From assembly GCA_040756435.1 (NCBI GenBank), contig JBFLZD010000041.1, positions 1 to 32,606 of the forward strand: a stretch of DNA of 32,606 nt, read 5' to 3'. Below, piece after piece: positions 25,168 through 32,606 of this stretch. Positions within the stretch are counted from its first letter, which is position 1. Every line of letters starts with the position of its first letter. Position numbers and translations under genes: made by a program. The notes under the pieces were generated by a model. That model saw only the letters and a program-made list of their open reading frames with translations. It was not told where the DNA came from and made no database searches. This stretch comes from Spirochaetota bacterium (GTDB taxonomy: Bacteria > Spirochaetota > UBA4802 > UB4802).

Positions 25168-26346
25168 ATGGATTTCTCAAATCTTTTAATAACTGCATTG
25201 CGGTCGCTTTCTAAAAATAAAGTTCGTTCTATACTTACCAGCATTGGTATAATAATAGGCGTTTCCTCGGTTATTGTAATGATTGGAATTGGAAGGAGCG
25301 CTCAAATTACTGTCGAAGAAAGGGTTGGTACCTATGGTAAAAATGCCATGGAGATTGCCTCTTTTCATACATTGCTTACGGAAGCTGATGCTGAAAATAT
25401 CAAAAAAAAATTTCCTCAGGTTAAATATGCTTCAATTATTATTACCAAGTCAAATGTACAGGTGAATTATAAAGACCGATCAACCATAAGCGGTATGTAT
25501 GGTGTAGAAAATGATTATTTTAAAATGAAATTATGGCCTTTGACCTCAGGAAGATATTTTACTGATGTAGAGATGTCAACACATGAAAAAGTTGTCATAA
25601 TTGGTGCCACAGTCATGCGCGATGTTTTTATTTATGAAGAACCCGTTGGCAATATTGTAATTATTAATAATGTGCCTTTTAAAGTAATTGGAGTACTTTC
25701 TGAACTGGGCGAATCATTTGGCGGTAAGGATTTTGATAATGTTGTAGTAATGCCTTATGGTGCAGCACAGAGAAAAATTATTGGGAACAATAAGATTGAC
25801 CGCATATATGTGTCTGTGTATTCAGACAAACAGATGGACGAAGCAGTTGAGCAAATTAAAGAATATCTACATAGAGCTCATATGATTACACCTGATTCAA
25901 ATGAATTCCGAATTACAACCAGTAAGCAAAAGCTTGAGATGGCGGAATATATATCAAAAACACTATCAATGTTACTGGCAGGAATAGCTTCTATTTCCCT
26001 TTTTGTTGGGGGTGTTGGCATAATGAATATTATGCTTGTTTCTGTAAGTGAGCGTACACGTGAGATAGGTATACGCATGGCAATAGGAGCTAAAAGACGT
26101 GATATATTAAGCCAATTTCTGATAGAATCAGTAACATTAAGTGGATTAGGTGGAATTGTTGGTATTATTCTGGGGTTATTTATTTATTATCTCATAACCT
26201 ATATTGTGGATTGGCCATATATATTTTCAATTACTTCAATACTTGTGTCATTTCTTTTTGCCTGTGCAGTTGGTATATTTTTTGGTTATTACCCTGCCAA
26301 AAAGGCTGCAGATTTAAAACCTATTGAAGCCTTACGGTATGAATAA
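25168..26346 (+). CDS. MacB-type ABC transporter permease
   Basis: This 392-aa permease has the MacB/FtsX-family layout: one N-terminal membrane helix (SILTSIGIIIGVSSVIVMIG), a large periplasmic MacB_PCD domain (about residues 45-265) and three C-terminal helices. The conserved GGVGIMNIMLVSVSERTREI, GIRMAIGAKRRDIL and FGYYPAKKAADLKPIEALRYE are intact. It forms the dimeric inner-membrane part of the tripartite pump with the preceding ATPase, adaptor and TolC-like channel. Spacing of 1 bp to the ATPase gene indicates coupling. No resistance gene or secreted peptide gene is adjacent to suggest a substrate. Confidence 0.95.
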   Translation: MDFSNLLITALRSLSKNKVRSILTSIGIIIGVSSVIVMIGIGRSAQITVEERVGTYGKNAMEIASFHTLLTEADAENIKKKFPQVKYASIIITKSNVQVNYKDRSTISGMYGVENDYFKMKLWPLTSGRYFTDVEMSTHEKVVIIGATVMRDVFIYEEPVGNIVIINNVPFKVIGVLSELGESFGGKDFDNVVVMPYGAAQRKIIGNNKIDRIYVSVYSDKQMDEAVEQIKEYLHRAHMITPDSNEFRITTSKQKLEMAEYISKTLSMLLAGIASISLFVGGVGIMNIMLVSVSERTREIGIRMAIGAKRRDILSQFLIESVTLSGLGGIVGIILGLFIYYLITYIVDWPYIFSITSILVSFLFACAVGIFFGYYPAKKAADLKPIEALRYE

Positions 26347-26470
26347 AATAAATATTTAAATTTTTTCATTAAATCTCTTCAAGACATAATCCATAATTTT
26401 CCGATATTATATCAGAAATAAAAAATATGATAATTTGTTATATTTATCCCGGTAGGATTATTGCGAATCA

Positions 26471-26500
26471 AGGAGGAGTATTATGAAGAGGTGATATACT
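26471..26500 (+). promoter_or_regulatory. Strong ribosome site with a three-codon mini-ORF before xerD
   Basis: AGGAGGAG (26471-26478) is followed by ATG AAG AGG TGA (26483-26494). This is a minimal open frame that overlaps the GAGGTGAT (26488-26495) used by the TTG start at 26501. The mini-ORF is in the same frame as the recombinase. It could modulate translation of the recombinase by termination-coupled reinitiation (inference). Confidence 0.45.
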
Positions 26501-27391
26501 TTGAAAGATATTATAGCTATTAAACGATTCAAGCGGTTTTTGCAGATTGAAAAGGGGCTTTCTCCTAATTCTATTTATTCATACACATATGATTTAAAAA
26601 AATTTTCTGATTTTTTAGCGCGTAAAAATAAAACAATACTCAATGCATCACAGGACGATGTGGAGCAGTTTTTATTTTTTGAGAAAAATAAAAAAAGAAA
26701 TTCTGCAAGGACATTAGCACGATCCCTGGCTGCAATACGCCAGTTTTATAATTATATGGCAAGCATTGAGAATATTAGCAACCCAACTGTAAAAATAGAA
26801 ACACCTCATTTTCAAAAAGCATTACCTGATTTTTTGTCAATAGAAGAAATTGACAGGCTGTTTGCCTCAATACGTGAGGATGATCTGTACCAGTTGCGTG
26901 ATAAAGCCATATTTGAATTATTGTATTCTGCAGGTTTACGGATATCTGAGGCAGTAGAATTAAAGGTGATAGACGTTGATTTGAAAAACAAGTTCTTAAA
27001 AGTATTGGGTAAAGGAAATAAAGAACGCATTGTGCCTATTGGTGACGAAGCAAAGCGCCTGATTGAAAAATACTTAAATGATTCACGCCCTATTATACTT
27101 GGCAACAGAATAAGTGAGTATCTTTTTATAAGTAAGAAAGGTGGCATGTTGAATCGAAAATCAGTATGGCGTTTGCTTAAAGGGTATGCAAAGATGGTTG
27201 ATATACGTAAAAATATTACTCCCCATACATTGCGTCATTCATTTGCAACACATTTGCTTGAACGTGGTGCTGACCTCAGAGCTGTTCAGGAGCTTTTGGG
27301 TCATGTGGATATCTCAACAACACAGATATACACACATTTAGCACGTAAGCAATTGCAGGAAATTCATAAACGTTTCCATCCAAAAAGTTAA
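26501..27391 (+). CDS. xerD: Tyrosine recombinase XerD/XerC-like
   Basis: This 296-aa site-specific recombinase resolves chromosome dimers at dif with its Xer partner and FtsK. The N-terminal SAM-like domain has KGLSPNSIYSYTYDL and RSLAAIRQFYNYM. The catalytic domain contains the complete set: Arg147 (SAGLRISE), Lys171 (GKGNKERIV), His242 and Arg245 (HTLRHSFATH), His268 (LLGHVDI) and nucleophile Tyr277 (TTQIYTH). XerD is preferred over XerC by general resemblance only. The start is TTG with GAGGTGAT 5 nt upstream; the strong upstream AGGAGG serves a mini-ORF whose UGA separates it from this frame. The size and lack of phage or integron context argue for a housekeeping Xer. Confidence 0.88.
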   Translation: MKDIIAIKRFKRFLQIEKGLSPNSIYSYTYDLKKFSDFLARKNKTILNASQDDVEQFLFFEKNKKRNSARTLARSLAAIRQFYNYMASIENISNPTVKIETPHFQKALPDFLSIEEIDRLFASIREDDLYQLRDKAIFELLYSAGLRISEAVELKVIDVDLKNKFLKVLGKGNKERIVPIGDEAKRLIEKYLNDSRPIILGNRISEYLFISKKGGMLNRKSVWRLLKGYAKMVDIRKNITPHTLRHSFATHLLERGADLRAVQELLGHVDISTTQIYTHLARKQLQEIHKRFHPKS

Positions 27392-27409
27392 GGGTTCAGG
27401 TTTTTTATT

Positions 27410-28552
27410 ATGGCGATAGCTCATGTTTTCAGATGGTTGCTGATTATAATCTTAGTATCGATAGCAGGTTGTGTGCCTCCACCTGAATATATGGCTAAAA
27501 CCGGAAAACGTATTGGGCTTGATAATGATTATATTAAAATTCTTTTATTGCGCGACCAGCTCAAAGTTGAAATAGTCACCACAGCCAAGACAAAAGTAAT
27601 ACAACTGCCAAATAATACTATTGTATATAATGGTGATGCCAAACGTTTTGTAGTGTTTGACAATCAATTAACACAGCCACTACAGTTTGAATCCTGGAAT
27701 AATGAAATACAGGTAAATGGCATACCAGTGAGAGGTATAATTCAACTTCATCCTGTTGTTGGGAAAATACAGGTGGTTAATGTATTAAAGATGCATGAAT
27801 ATCTTTATGGTGTCCTTCCTTCAGAAATTATGTCAGGCTGGCCTGAAGAAGTATTAAAAGCACAGGCTGTTGCAGCACGAACGTACGCATACTATCATCT
27901 GATGAAAAACAACAGCACGTACTTTGATCTTGATGCAACAAATAATTTTCAGGTATATAAAGGTAAAGCAGTTGAAACTGAAGCAACCAACAAAGCAGTA
28001 GATGCTACATCTGGTATAATTATGACATATAATAATAAACCCATACTGGCATATTTCCATTCCACTTGTGGAGGAAAAACTACAGATGACAAATATGTAT
28101 GGCAGGGTGAAGATTTGCCATATCTGACATCAGTAGTTTGCCCGTATTGTAAAAATTCACCCAATTATAGCTGGCAGGTTGAGCTTACCTTAAATGAGAT
28201 TTATGAAGCACTTGTCAAAAGGTATAAAACAGTAGGAAAAATTAAGGCTATAACGTTAGGACGTGAAGATACCCGTGTAACTGTGATTAAGATAGAACAT
28301 GATAACGGCATAATCAGAATGAGTGGAAATGATTTCAGGTTACTGTTTGATGCAAAAAAAATAAAGAGCCTGTATTTTGAAGCAAAACAAACCCCTTCAG
28401 GATTAATATTAACTGGCCATGGATGGGGTCATGGTGTGGGTATGTGTCAATGGGGTGCAAAAGAGATGGCACAACAAGGTATACGTTTTGATCGGATTCT
28501 TTCGTTTTACTATAGAGGCATACGAATCATGACATATACTTTCCCAAAGTGA
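27410..28552 (+). CDS. SpoIID/LytB-domain lipoprotein
   Basis: This 380-aa protein has a hydrophobic N-terminus with a lipobox at Cys21 (VSIAGC), so it should be lipid-anchored in the envelope. The SpoIID domain (PF08486, a glycan-strand lytic transglycosylase that acts on denuded peptidoglycan) is clear: EYLYGVLPSEIMSGWPEEVL, AQAVAARTYAYYH, FHSTCGGKTTDD and GHGWGHGVGMCQWGAKEMA. In non-sporulating diderms such proteins are thought to remodel septal peptidoglycan. A Cys pair (VVCPYCKNSP) may form a disulfide or bind metal. It starts 18 bp after the xerD stop and probably shares its transcript. The nearest ribosome site is weak. Confidence 0.92.
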   Translation: MAIAHVFRWLLIIILVSIAGCVPPPEYMAKTGKRIGLDNDYIKILLLRDQLKVEIVTTAKTKVIQLPNNTIVYNGDAKRFVVFDNQLTQPLQFESWNNEIQVNGIPVRGIIQLHPVVGKIQVVNVLKMHEYLYGVLPSEIMSGWPEEVLKAQAVAARTYAYYHLMKNNSTYFDLDATNNFQVYKGKAVETEATNKAVDATSGIIMTYNNKPILAYFHSTCGGKTTDDKYVWQGEDLPYLTSVVCPYCKNSPNYSWQVELTLNEIYEALVKRYKTVGKIKAITLGREDTRVTVIKIEHDNGIIRMSGNDFRLLFDAKKIKSLYFEAKQTPSGLILTGHGWGHGVGMCQWGAKEMAQQGIRFDRILSFYYRGIRIMTYTFPK

Positions 28553-28696
28553 AAATCTTCTTAATTTCTTCTGTACAAGATAAGCTTTAACTGTTTAAAA
28601 TTTAATTTGCAATCCAATACTAATTTATACTATCATTTCCAAACCTTTCATTATCTACAATGAGAGTCATTGTTAAATCCTGCAGCCCATTCCATA

Positions 28697-28705
28697 AACT
28701 ATCGC
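28697..28705 (+). repeat. Copy of recurrent core AACTATCGC
   Basis: Intergenic copy 32 bp upstream of the -35 box of the cytochrome operon promoter. The 236-bp gap around it shows nothing else clear. Confidence 0.5.
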
Positions 28706-28737
28706 ACATAAATAATAATCAAAGTGAAAATATAATC

Positions 28738-28766
28738 TTGACTGCAATATTTGTTCATTATATTAT
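28738..28766 (+). promoter_or_regulatory. Promoter of the cytochrome operon
   Basis: TTGACT (28738-28743), a 17-bp spacer and TATTAT (28761-28766). AGGAGGAA (28778-28785) and the ATG at 28790 follow, giving a very short leader. Confidence 0.65.
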
Positions 28767-28789
28767 AAACATACTCCAGGAGGAATTAT

Positions 28790-30145
28790 ATGAATAAGCT
28801 GAGTATTATTCTTTTTATGCTCTTTGGAATATGCATTTTGGCTATAGCGCAAACACAAAAATTTGGTGAAGCATTACATGGATTGTATACATATAAAGAT
28901 TTTCAAAAGGCAACATACTGCCGGCAATGTCATGTTGAAATTTATTACCAATGGCAAAAGAGTATGATGGCACAGGCTTTTGTTCATCCCTGGGATGAGA
29001 TAGAATATTTTGATTTAGCTGTATCCCATGGTAGACGGAATCCAAAATTCAAACCTGTTGCTGATGGCTGTAATGGATGCCATGCGCCGATTTCATTTAT
29101 GGCAGGAGATACTCCTCCTCCACGGCCAGAGAAAAAATCAATGGCTAATGAAGGAGTAAGTTGTGATGTATGTCATACCATTGTATCATTTAATCAAAAT
29201 GAACAATTTAACTTTAGTTTTTTTTCCAGGCCAGGAAGAACAAAATATGGACCAAGAGGAGGAAAAAATTCCCCGGCACATGATATCGTAAAATCAGAAT
29301 TAATTACAAAACCGGAATTTTGCGCAAATTGCCATAATGAAAAAAGCCCCTGGGGTGTATGGGTAAAAGCAACTTATAATGAGTGGAAGGAGGGTCCATA
29401 TAGCAAAGAGGGAGTAGTGTGCCAGACATGCCATATGCCAAAAGCTGCAGGTAAGCGAGCAAAGACTGAAAACAAAGTATATGATGATCTTAAACAGCAT
29501 ACATTTCATGGAGGCCATTTCCAGGCAAAATATAATGGTGCAATAGATGTGTTGGTATATCCTGATACTGATTTTGTAGAACCAGGGATGAAAACAAAGA
29601 TATCAGTATATCTGTATAATCAAAAGTGCGGTCATAAGGTTCCAACTGGTTCAGTTGAAGACAGGCTTCTGTATTTGCATGTTGAAGCCATTGACAGCAA
29701 AGGGAACGTCTATCATCTTAAAGTTGATAAAAAAGGATTCTCGGGGGAAGAATATACTATCGCTTCGCGTGACAAGGCATATCAGGATTTTGTTGAGATG
29801 ATGGATGTACCTGCAGGTTTTGATGGCATAATCCGTGAAGACGTTCCTGTTGGAGATAGGATATTCAGGATGCCTTATTTTACTGAGAATGGCATTATGA
29901 CAATTGCTCAGTGGAATACAGCAAAGCTTGGAGTGGATTACAGAATAGCGCCACGGGAAACAAAAGTTGAAACATATACATGGACTGTTCCAGACACTGT
30001 TGCACCAGGACCATTGACAATACGAGCTACGTTGTATTATCAATTATTGGTAAGGCCAGTTGCACAATTTTTAAAAGTGCCTGAGTCCGAATCTATGGAT
30101 AGAATGATAAACACTGATGTTGCAACGATTGATGTTATATATTAA
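28790..30145 (+). CDS. Pentaheme c-type cytochrome (cytochrome c554-like)
   Basis: This 451-aa exported protein has an N-terminal signal sequence (about residues 1-20, LFGICILAIA-QTQ) and five CxxCH heme-binding motifs at Cys44, 94, 125, 178 and 211. The arrangement, with HTFHGGHF after the last heme, resembles cytochrome c554-related multiheme proteins. The C-terminal 220 residues form a beta-rich domain (KCGHKVPTGSVEDRLLYLHV) often attached to this heme domain. It would be a periplasmic or outer-membrane-facing electron carrier. A strong AGGAGGAA precedes the ATG. Its gene is followed at 29 bp by a cytochrome-porin fusion, so the two probably pass electrons to each other (inference). No enzymatic domain is recognised. 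Confidence 0.88.
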   Translation: MNKLSIILFMLFGICILAIAQTQKFGEALHGLYTYKDFQKATYCRQCHVEIYYQWQKSMMAQAFVHPWDEIEYFDLAVSHGRRNPKFKPVADGCNGCHAPISFMAGDTPPPRPEKKSMANEGVSCDVCHTIVSFNQNEQFNFSFFSRPGRTKYGPRGGKNSPAHDIVKSELITKPEFCANCHNEKSPWGVWVKATYNEWKEGPYSKEGVVCQTCHMPKAAGKRAKTENKVYDDLKQHTFHGGHFQAKYNGAIDVLVYPDTDFVEPGMKTKISVYLYNQKCGHKVPTGSVEDRLLYLHVEAIDSKGNVYHLKVDKKGFSGEEYTIASRDKAYQDFVEMMDVPAGFDGIIREDVPVGDRIFRMPYFTENGIMTIAQWNTAKLGVDYRIAPRETKVETYTWTVPDTVAPGPLTIRATLYYQLLVRPVAQFLKVPESESMDRMINTDVATIDVIY

Positions 30146-30174
30146 ATAAAGATAGTTTGTTGGAGGAAATATCT

Positions 30175-31404
30175 ATGAAAACATCAAATACACGTAATTG
30201 TATAATAGTATTGGTCATTGTTATAATAGTATATTATACTGTACAATCACAGGCAATGCCAGGATTTGCGCGCAGATATAAGTTTACCTGCCAGACATGC
30301 CATGCGCCGTTTCCCAAGCTTAAACCCTATGGCGAGGAATTTGCTGCAAATGGATTCAGGCTGGCTGAAGGGGAGCCTTCGTATGCAACCATAGATACCG
30401 GTGATCCTTCGCTGGAACTAACCCGTAATTTTCCCATTGGCATACGACTGGACGCGTATGCAGTTGCGGATAAAGATAATACCGTTAGTAATGATTTACA
30501 AATGCCATATATTTTAAAATTAATTTCTGGTGGCCCTATCGCACAGAATCTATCATATTATTTTTACTTTTTCTTTTCTGAAAAAGGTGAGGTTGTTGGT
30601 ATTGAAGATGCTTTCTTGTATTATACTGATTTATTGGGAGCAGGTATTAACATAACCGCAGGTCAATTTTCAGTATCAGACCCCATTTATAAAAATGAAC
30701 TCAGATTGACGTATGAAAGTTATGTTCCATTTGCTGCAAAACCCAATCGCTCATTATGTGATTTAAAATATGATCGCGGCATTATTATAGATAAAGGTTT
30801 TGATTTTGGATTAACGTTAGTTGTGGAGATAGTTAATGGTAATGGGATTGAACCGGCAAATGAACATGATAATTTTGATGGCGACAAGTATAAAAATTAC
30901 TTTTTCAGGGCAAGTCAGGAAATTTTTGATGTGATACGTATTGGAGGTTTTAGTTATATAGGTAAAGAGAAAAATACAGCTGATGATACTGTACCCGATG
31001 TGTTTACGAACAGTGTGTATTACTATGGTAGTGATATGTCGATTTTTTTGGGACCGTTTGAGCTTAACACATTATTCTTATATCGAAAAGATAGTAATGC
31101 GTATTTTACTGCAGATAAAAAATCCATTGCTACAAAAGGTTATATGGCCGAATTAATATTTCAGCCTGAAGGCGATCGTAGTAGCTATGTGCTTACGGCG
31201 CTTTACAATAAGGTCGATTCAGATTATCAGGAAGGTGGCGTTCATACGTTAAATTATGAAAGTGCAACAATATCGGCAACATATCTGTTTGCCCGTAATG
31301 TAAAAATAATAGGTGAGTACACCTACTTATTGCATGATTATTCACAAAGCCAGGATTACAAAAACCACCATAAATTAAAAGCAGGTATATCGGCTGCTTT
31401 CTAA
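30175..31404 (+). CDS. Monoheme cytochrome-porin fusion (Cyc2-like architecture)
   Basis: This 409-aa protein has a signal peptide (about residues 1-27), one heme site Cys39-Gln-Thr-Cys42-His43 in RYKFTCQTCHAPFPKLKPYG, and about 340 residues of alternating beta-strand sequence that ends in phenylalanine (KLKAGISAAF), as outer-membrane barrels do. This order, heme domain then porin, is that of Cyc2 iron oxidases, though overall similarity to Cyc2 cannot be judged here. It also resembles uncharacterised proteins with a FARxYxxxCxxCHxxFPxLxxFGxxFxxNGF N-terminus. ATG 30175 is chosen because GGAGGAAA lies 5 nt upstream. With the pentaheme protein it could form a route for electrons across the outer membrane (inference). 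Confidence 0.8.
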   Translation: MKTSNTRNCIIVLVIVIIVYYTVQSQAMPGFARRYKFTCQTCHAPFPKLKPYGEEFAANGFRLAEGEPSYATIDTGDPSLELTRNFPIGIRLDAYAVADKDNTVSNDLQMPYILKLISGGPIAQNLSYYFYFFFSEKGEVVGIEDAFLYYTDLLGAGINITAGQFSVSDPIYKNELRLTYESYVPFAAKPNRSLCDLKYDRGIIIDKGFDFGLTLVVEIVNGNGIEPANEHDNFDGDKYKNYFFRASQEIFDVIRIGGFSYIGKEKNTADDTVPDVFTNSVYYYGSDMSIFLGPFELNTLFLYRKDSNAYFTADKKSIATKGYMAELIFQPEGDRSSYVLTALYNKVDSDYQEGGVHTLNYESATISATYLFARNVKIIGEYTYLLHDYSQSQDYKNHHKLKAGISAAF

Positions 31405-31458
31405 AAGAAAAATTTTATTTTTATTGTGCTATAATTGCTATCAAGATAATTGTTGGAC

Positions 31459-32496
31459 ATGGGAAAAAATTTATATCTTTTAGAAAGCTACGATTTTGAC
31501 CTTCCACAGGATTTGATTGCTCAGTATCCGGCTGATAAACGTGAGGAATCGCGCCTTTTTATTCTTGATAGAAAATCGAATCACTATGTGCATGAAAAAT
31601 TCTACAATTTGCCGCAGTATATTAATCCCAATGATATTTTAATATTTAATGATGCTAAAGTAATACCAGCAAGAATTTTTTGTAAACGCTCAACAGGGGC
31701 TACGGTTGAAATTGTTTTAACAAAACGATTGTGCGATACTACCTGGGAAGCTATCTGTAATCGGTTAAAAAGAATTAAACCTGGTGAAAAACTCTATCCA
31801 ATTAAAAATGATACAGTGGCGATAGTTGTTGTGGAAAAATCTGATGCAAGTATTACGGTAACATTTGAGCCCCATTTTGATTATGGAATGCTTGAAGCAA
31901 TAGGAGAGATACCTCTCCCACCCTATATCCAGCGAGTGCCTGATAAAAATGATTATGAACGCTATCAAACAGTATTTGCTAAACAATACGGAGCAGCAGC
32001 AGCACCAACAGCGGGATTACATTTTACTAATGATTTGCTGAATCAGATACAAGCTAAGGGTGCTGCTATTTCGTTTTTAACACTGTATGTATCCTGGGGA
32101 ACATTTCAGCCTGTAAGGGTGGACGATATACGGCAACATACTATGCATACCGAAGAATACTTTTTGCCAGAAAAAACCGTAGAAAATATTTATAAAGCAA
32201 AAGCAAAAGGGGGAAGGGTGATAGCAGTTGGCACTACGTCGCTCCGTGTACTTGAATCAGTATATCATAATGATGAGTATAAGCCTGGATATGGAGCTAC
32301 TAACATTTTTATTTATCCTCCCTATACTGTCAAATCTGTAGATGCTCTGATTACTAACTTCCACACCCCTAAATCAACATTGCTTATGCTGGTAGCTGCA
32401 TTTGCAGGGTATAATTGTATTATGGAAGCTTATAGGGAAGCAGTGAATAAAAAATACAGATTTTTTTCATACGGCGATGCAATGTTTATTATGTGA
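31459..32496 (+). CDS. queA: S-adenosylmethionine:tRNA ribosyltransferase-isomerase
   Basis: QueA transfers and rearranges the ribosyl part of SAM onto preQ1 in tRNA, forming epoxyqueuosine at the wobble position of GUN anticodons; the tRNA-Tyr at 21266 would be a substrate. The product is 345 aa (E. coli 356) with YDFDLPQDLIAQYPADKRE, the conserved QYGAAAAPTAGLHFT, HTMHTEEYFLPE and VGTTSLRVLES. The C-terminus NKKYRFFSYGDAMFIM is complete. ATG 31459 is chosen; two upstream TTG codons at 31450 and 31453 are in frame, and no strong ribosome site exists. The 110 bp after the stop codon to the window end show no gene. Confidence 0.95.
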   Translation: MGKNLYLLESYDFDLPQDLIAQYPADKREESRLFILDRKSNHYVHEKFYNLPQYINPNDILIFNDAKVIPARIFCKRSTGATVEIVLTKRLCDTTWEAICNRLKRIKPGEKLYPIKNDTVAIVVVEKSDASITVTFEPHFDYGMLEAIGEIPLPPYIQRVPDKNDYERYQTVFAKQYGAAAAPTAGLHFTNDLLNQIQAKGAAISFLTLYVSWGTFQPVRVDDIRQHTMHTEEYFLPEKTVENIYKAKAKGGRVIAVGTTSLRVLESVYHNDEYKPGYGATNIFIYPPYTVKSVDALITNFHTPKSTLLMLVAAFAGYNCIMEAYREAVNKKYRFFSYGDAMFIM

Positions 32497-32606
32497 TAGA
32501 GATAATTAAATAATCAATTTATATAATTCTTAGAGATAGTAGTTATAAGATATAAGACTGAAAATAAATATTATTTGTATATAAAAATTTTTAAATATTG
32601 TAAAAT

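Noticed and set aside
26483-26500. UGA recoded as a sense codon at the start of xerD
   Set aside because: Several genes in the window end in TGA, for example mpl and queA, and a suitable TTG start with its own ribosome site follows.
1-32606. CRISPR array or prophage
   Set aside because: No regularly spaced direct repeats, cas genes or phage structural genes were seen. The only mobile-type gene is the Y1 transposase.

Overview
The window is an AT-rich (roughly 36% G+C by eye), gene-dense piece of a bacterial chromosome. It encodes a TolC-type outer-membrane protein, a lipoprotein, a predicted outer-membrane beta-barrel cytochrome and Mpl, the recycling ligase for peptidoglycan peptides. These point to a diderm (Gram-negative-type) bacterium with a recycled peptidoglycan. 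The overall gene style (PPDK-like protein with an unknown partner, TrpB2, frequent TTG starts) would fit a deep-branching diderm such as an environmental spirochaete, but that is a weak inference and there is no rRNA or other marker to settle it. It looks like ordinary chromosome with a few mobile or repeat sequences, not phage or plasmid.

Layout. (1) 1-6.5 kb: a REP-associated-type (IS200-like) transposase, mpl, a stand-alone trpB2 preceded by a tryptophan attenuator (leader peptide with four tandem Trp codons, hairpins and a terminator), a 226-bp MITE-like element, a lipoprotein with a GATase-like fold, hisF without hisH, and tRNA-Gly(UCC). (2) 6.6-11.1 kb: a promoter drives a two-gene unit, an unknown 301-aa protein plus a PPDK-like protein whose PEP/pyruvate half is intact but whose ATP-grasp metal and phosphate ligands are substituted. 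A terminator follows, then a convergent ThiF/MoeB-like E1 enzyme. (3) 11.5-21.1 kb: a cell-surface glycan region with an FrhB-like iron-sulfur protein, a methyltransferase, a DUF218 (YdcF-like) protein, an LPG-synthase/flippase-like membrane protein, two GT2 polyprenyl-phosphate glycosyltransferases (one fused to GtrA, on the minus strand) and two GT39-type integral membrane glycosyltransferases. (4) 21.2-21.7 kb: tRNA-Thr and tRNA-Tyr with a terminator, and a small DUF1858 redox protein. (5) 21.9-26.3 kb: a complete tripartite MacAB-TolC-type export operon. (6) 26.5-32.5 kb: a XerD-type recombinase, a SpoIID-domain lipoprotein, a two-gene electron-transfer unit (pentaheme cytochrome plus monoheme cytochrome-porin fusion) and queA.

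The most interesting items are the Trp-codon attenuator in front of trpB2, which ties this enigmatic TrpB paralogue to tryptophan supply; the PPDK-like protein with a degenerate nucleotide site and its co-encoded unknown partner; the Cyc2-like cytochrome-porin pair; and two oligonucleotide words (AACTATCGC and GCTCTGACACC) that recur far more often than base composition predicts, across coding and intergenic DNA. Domain calls are from recalled family motifs; no database search was possible.
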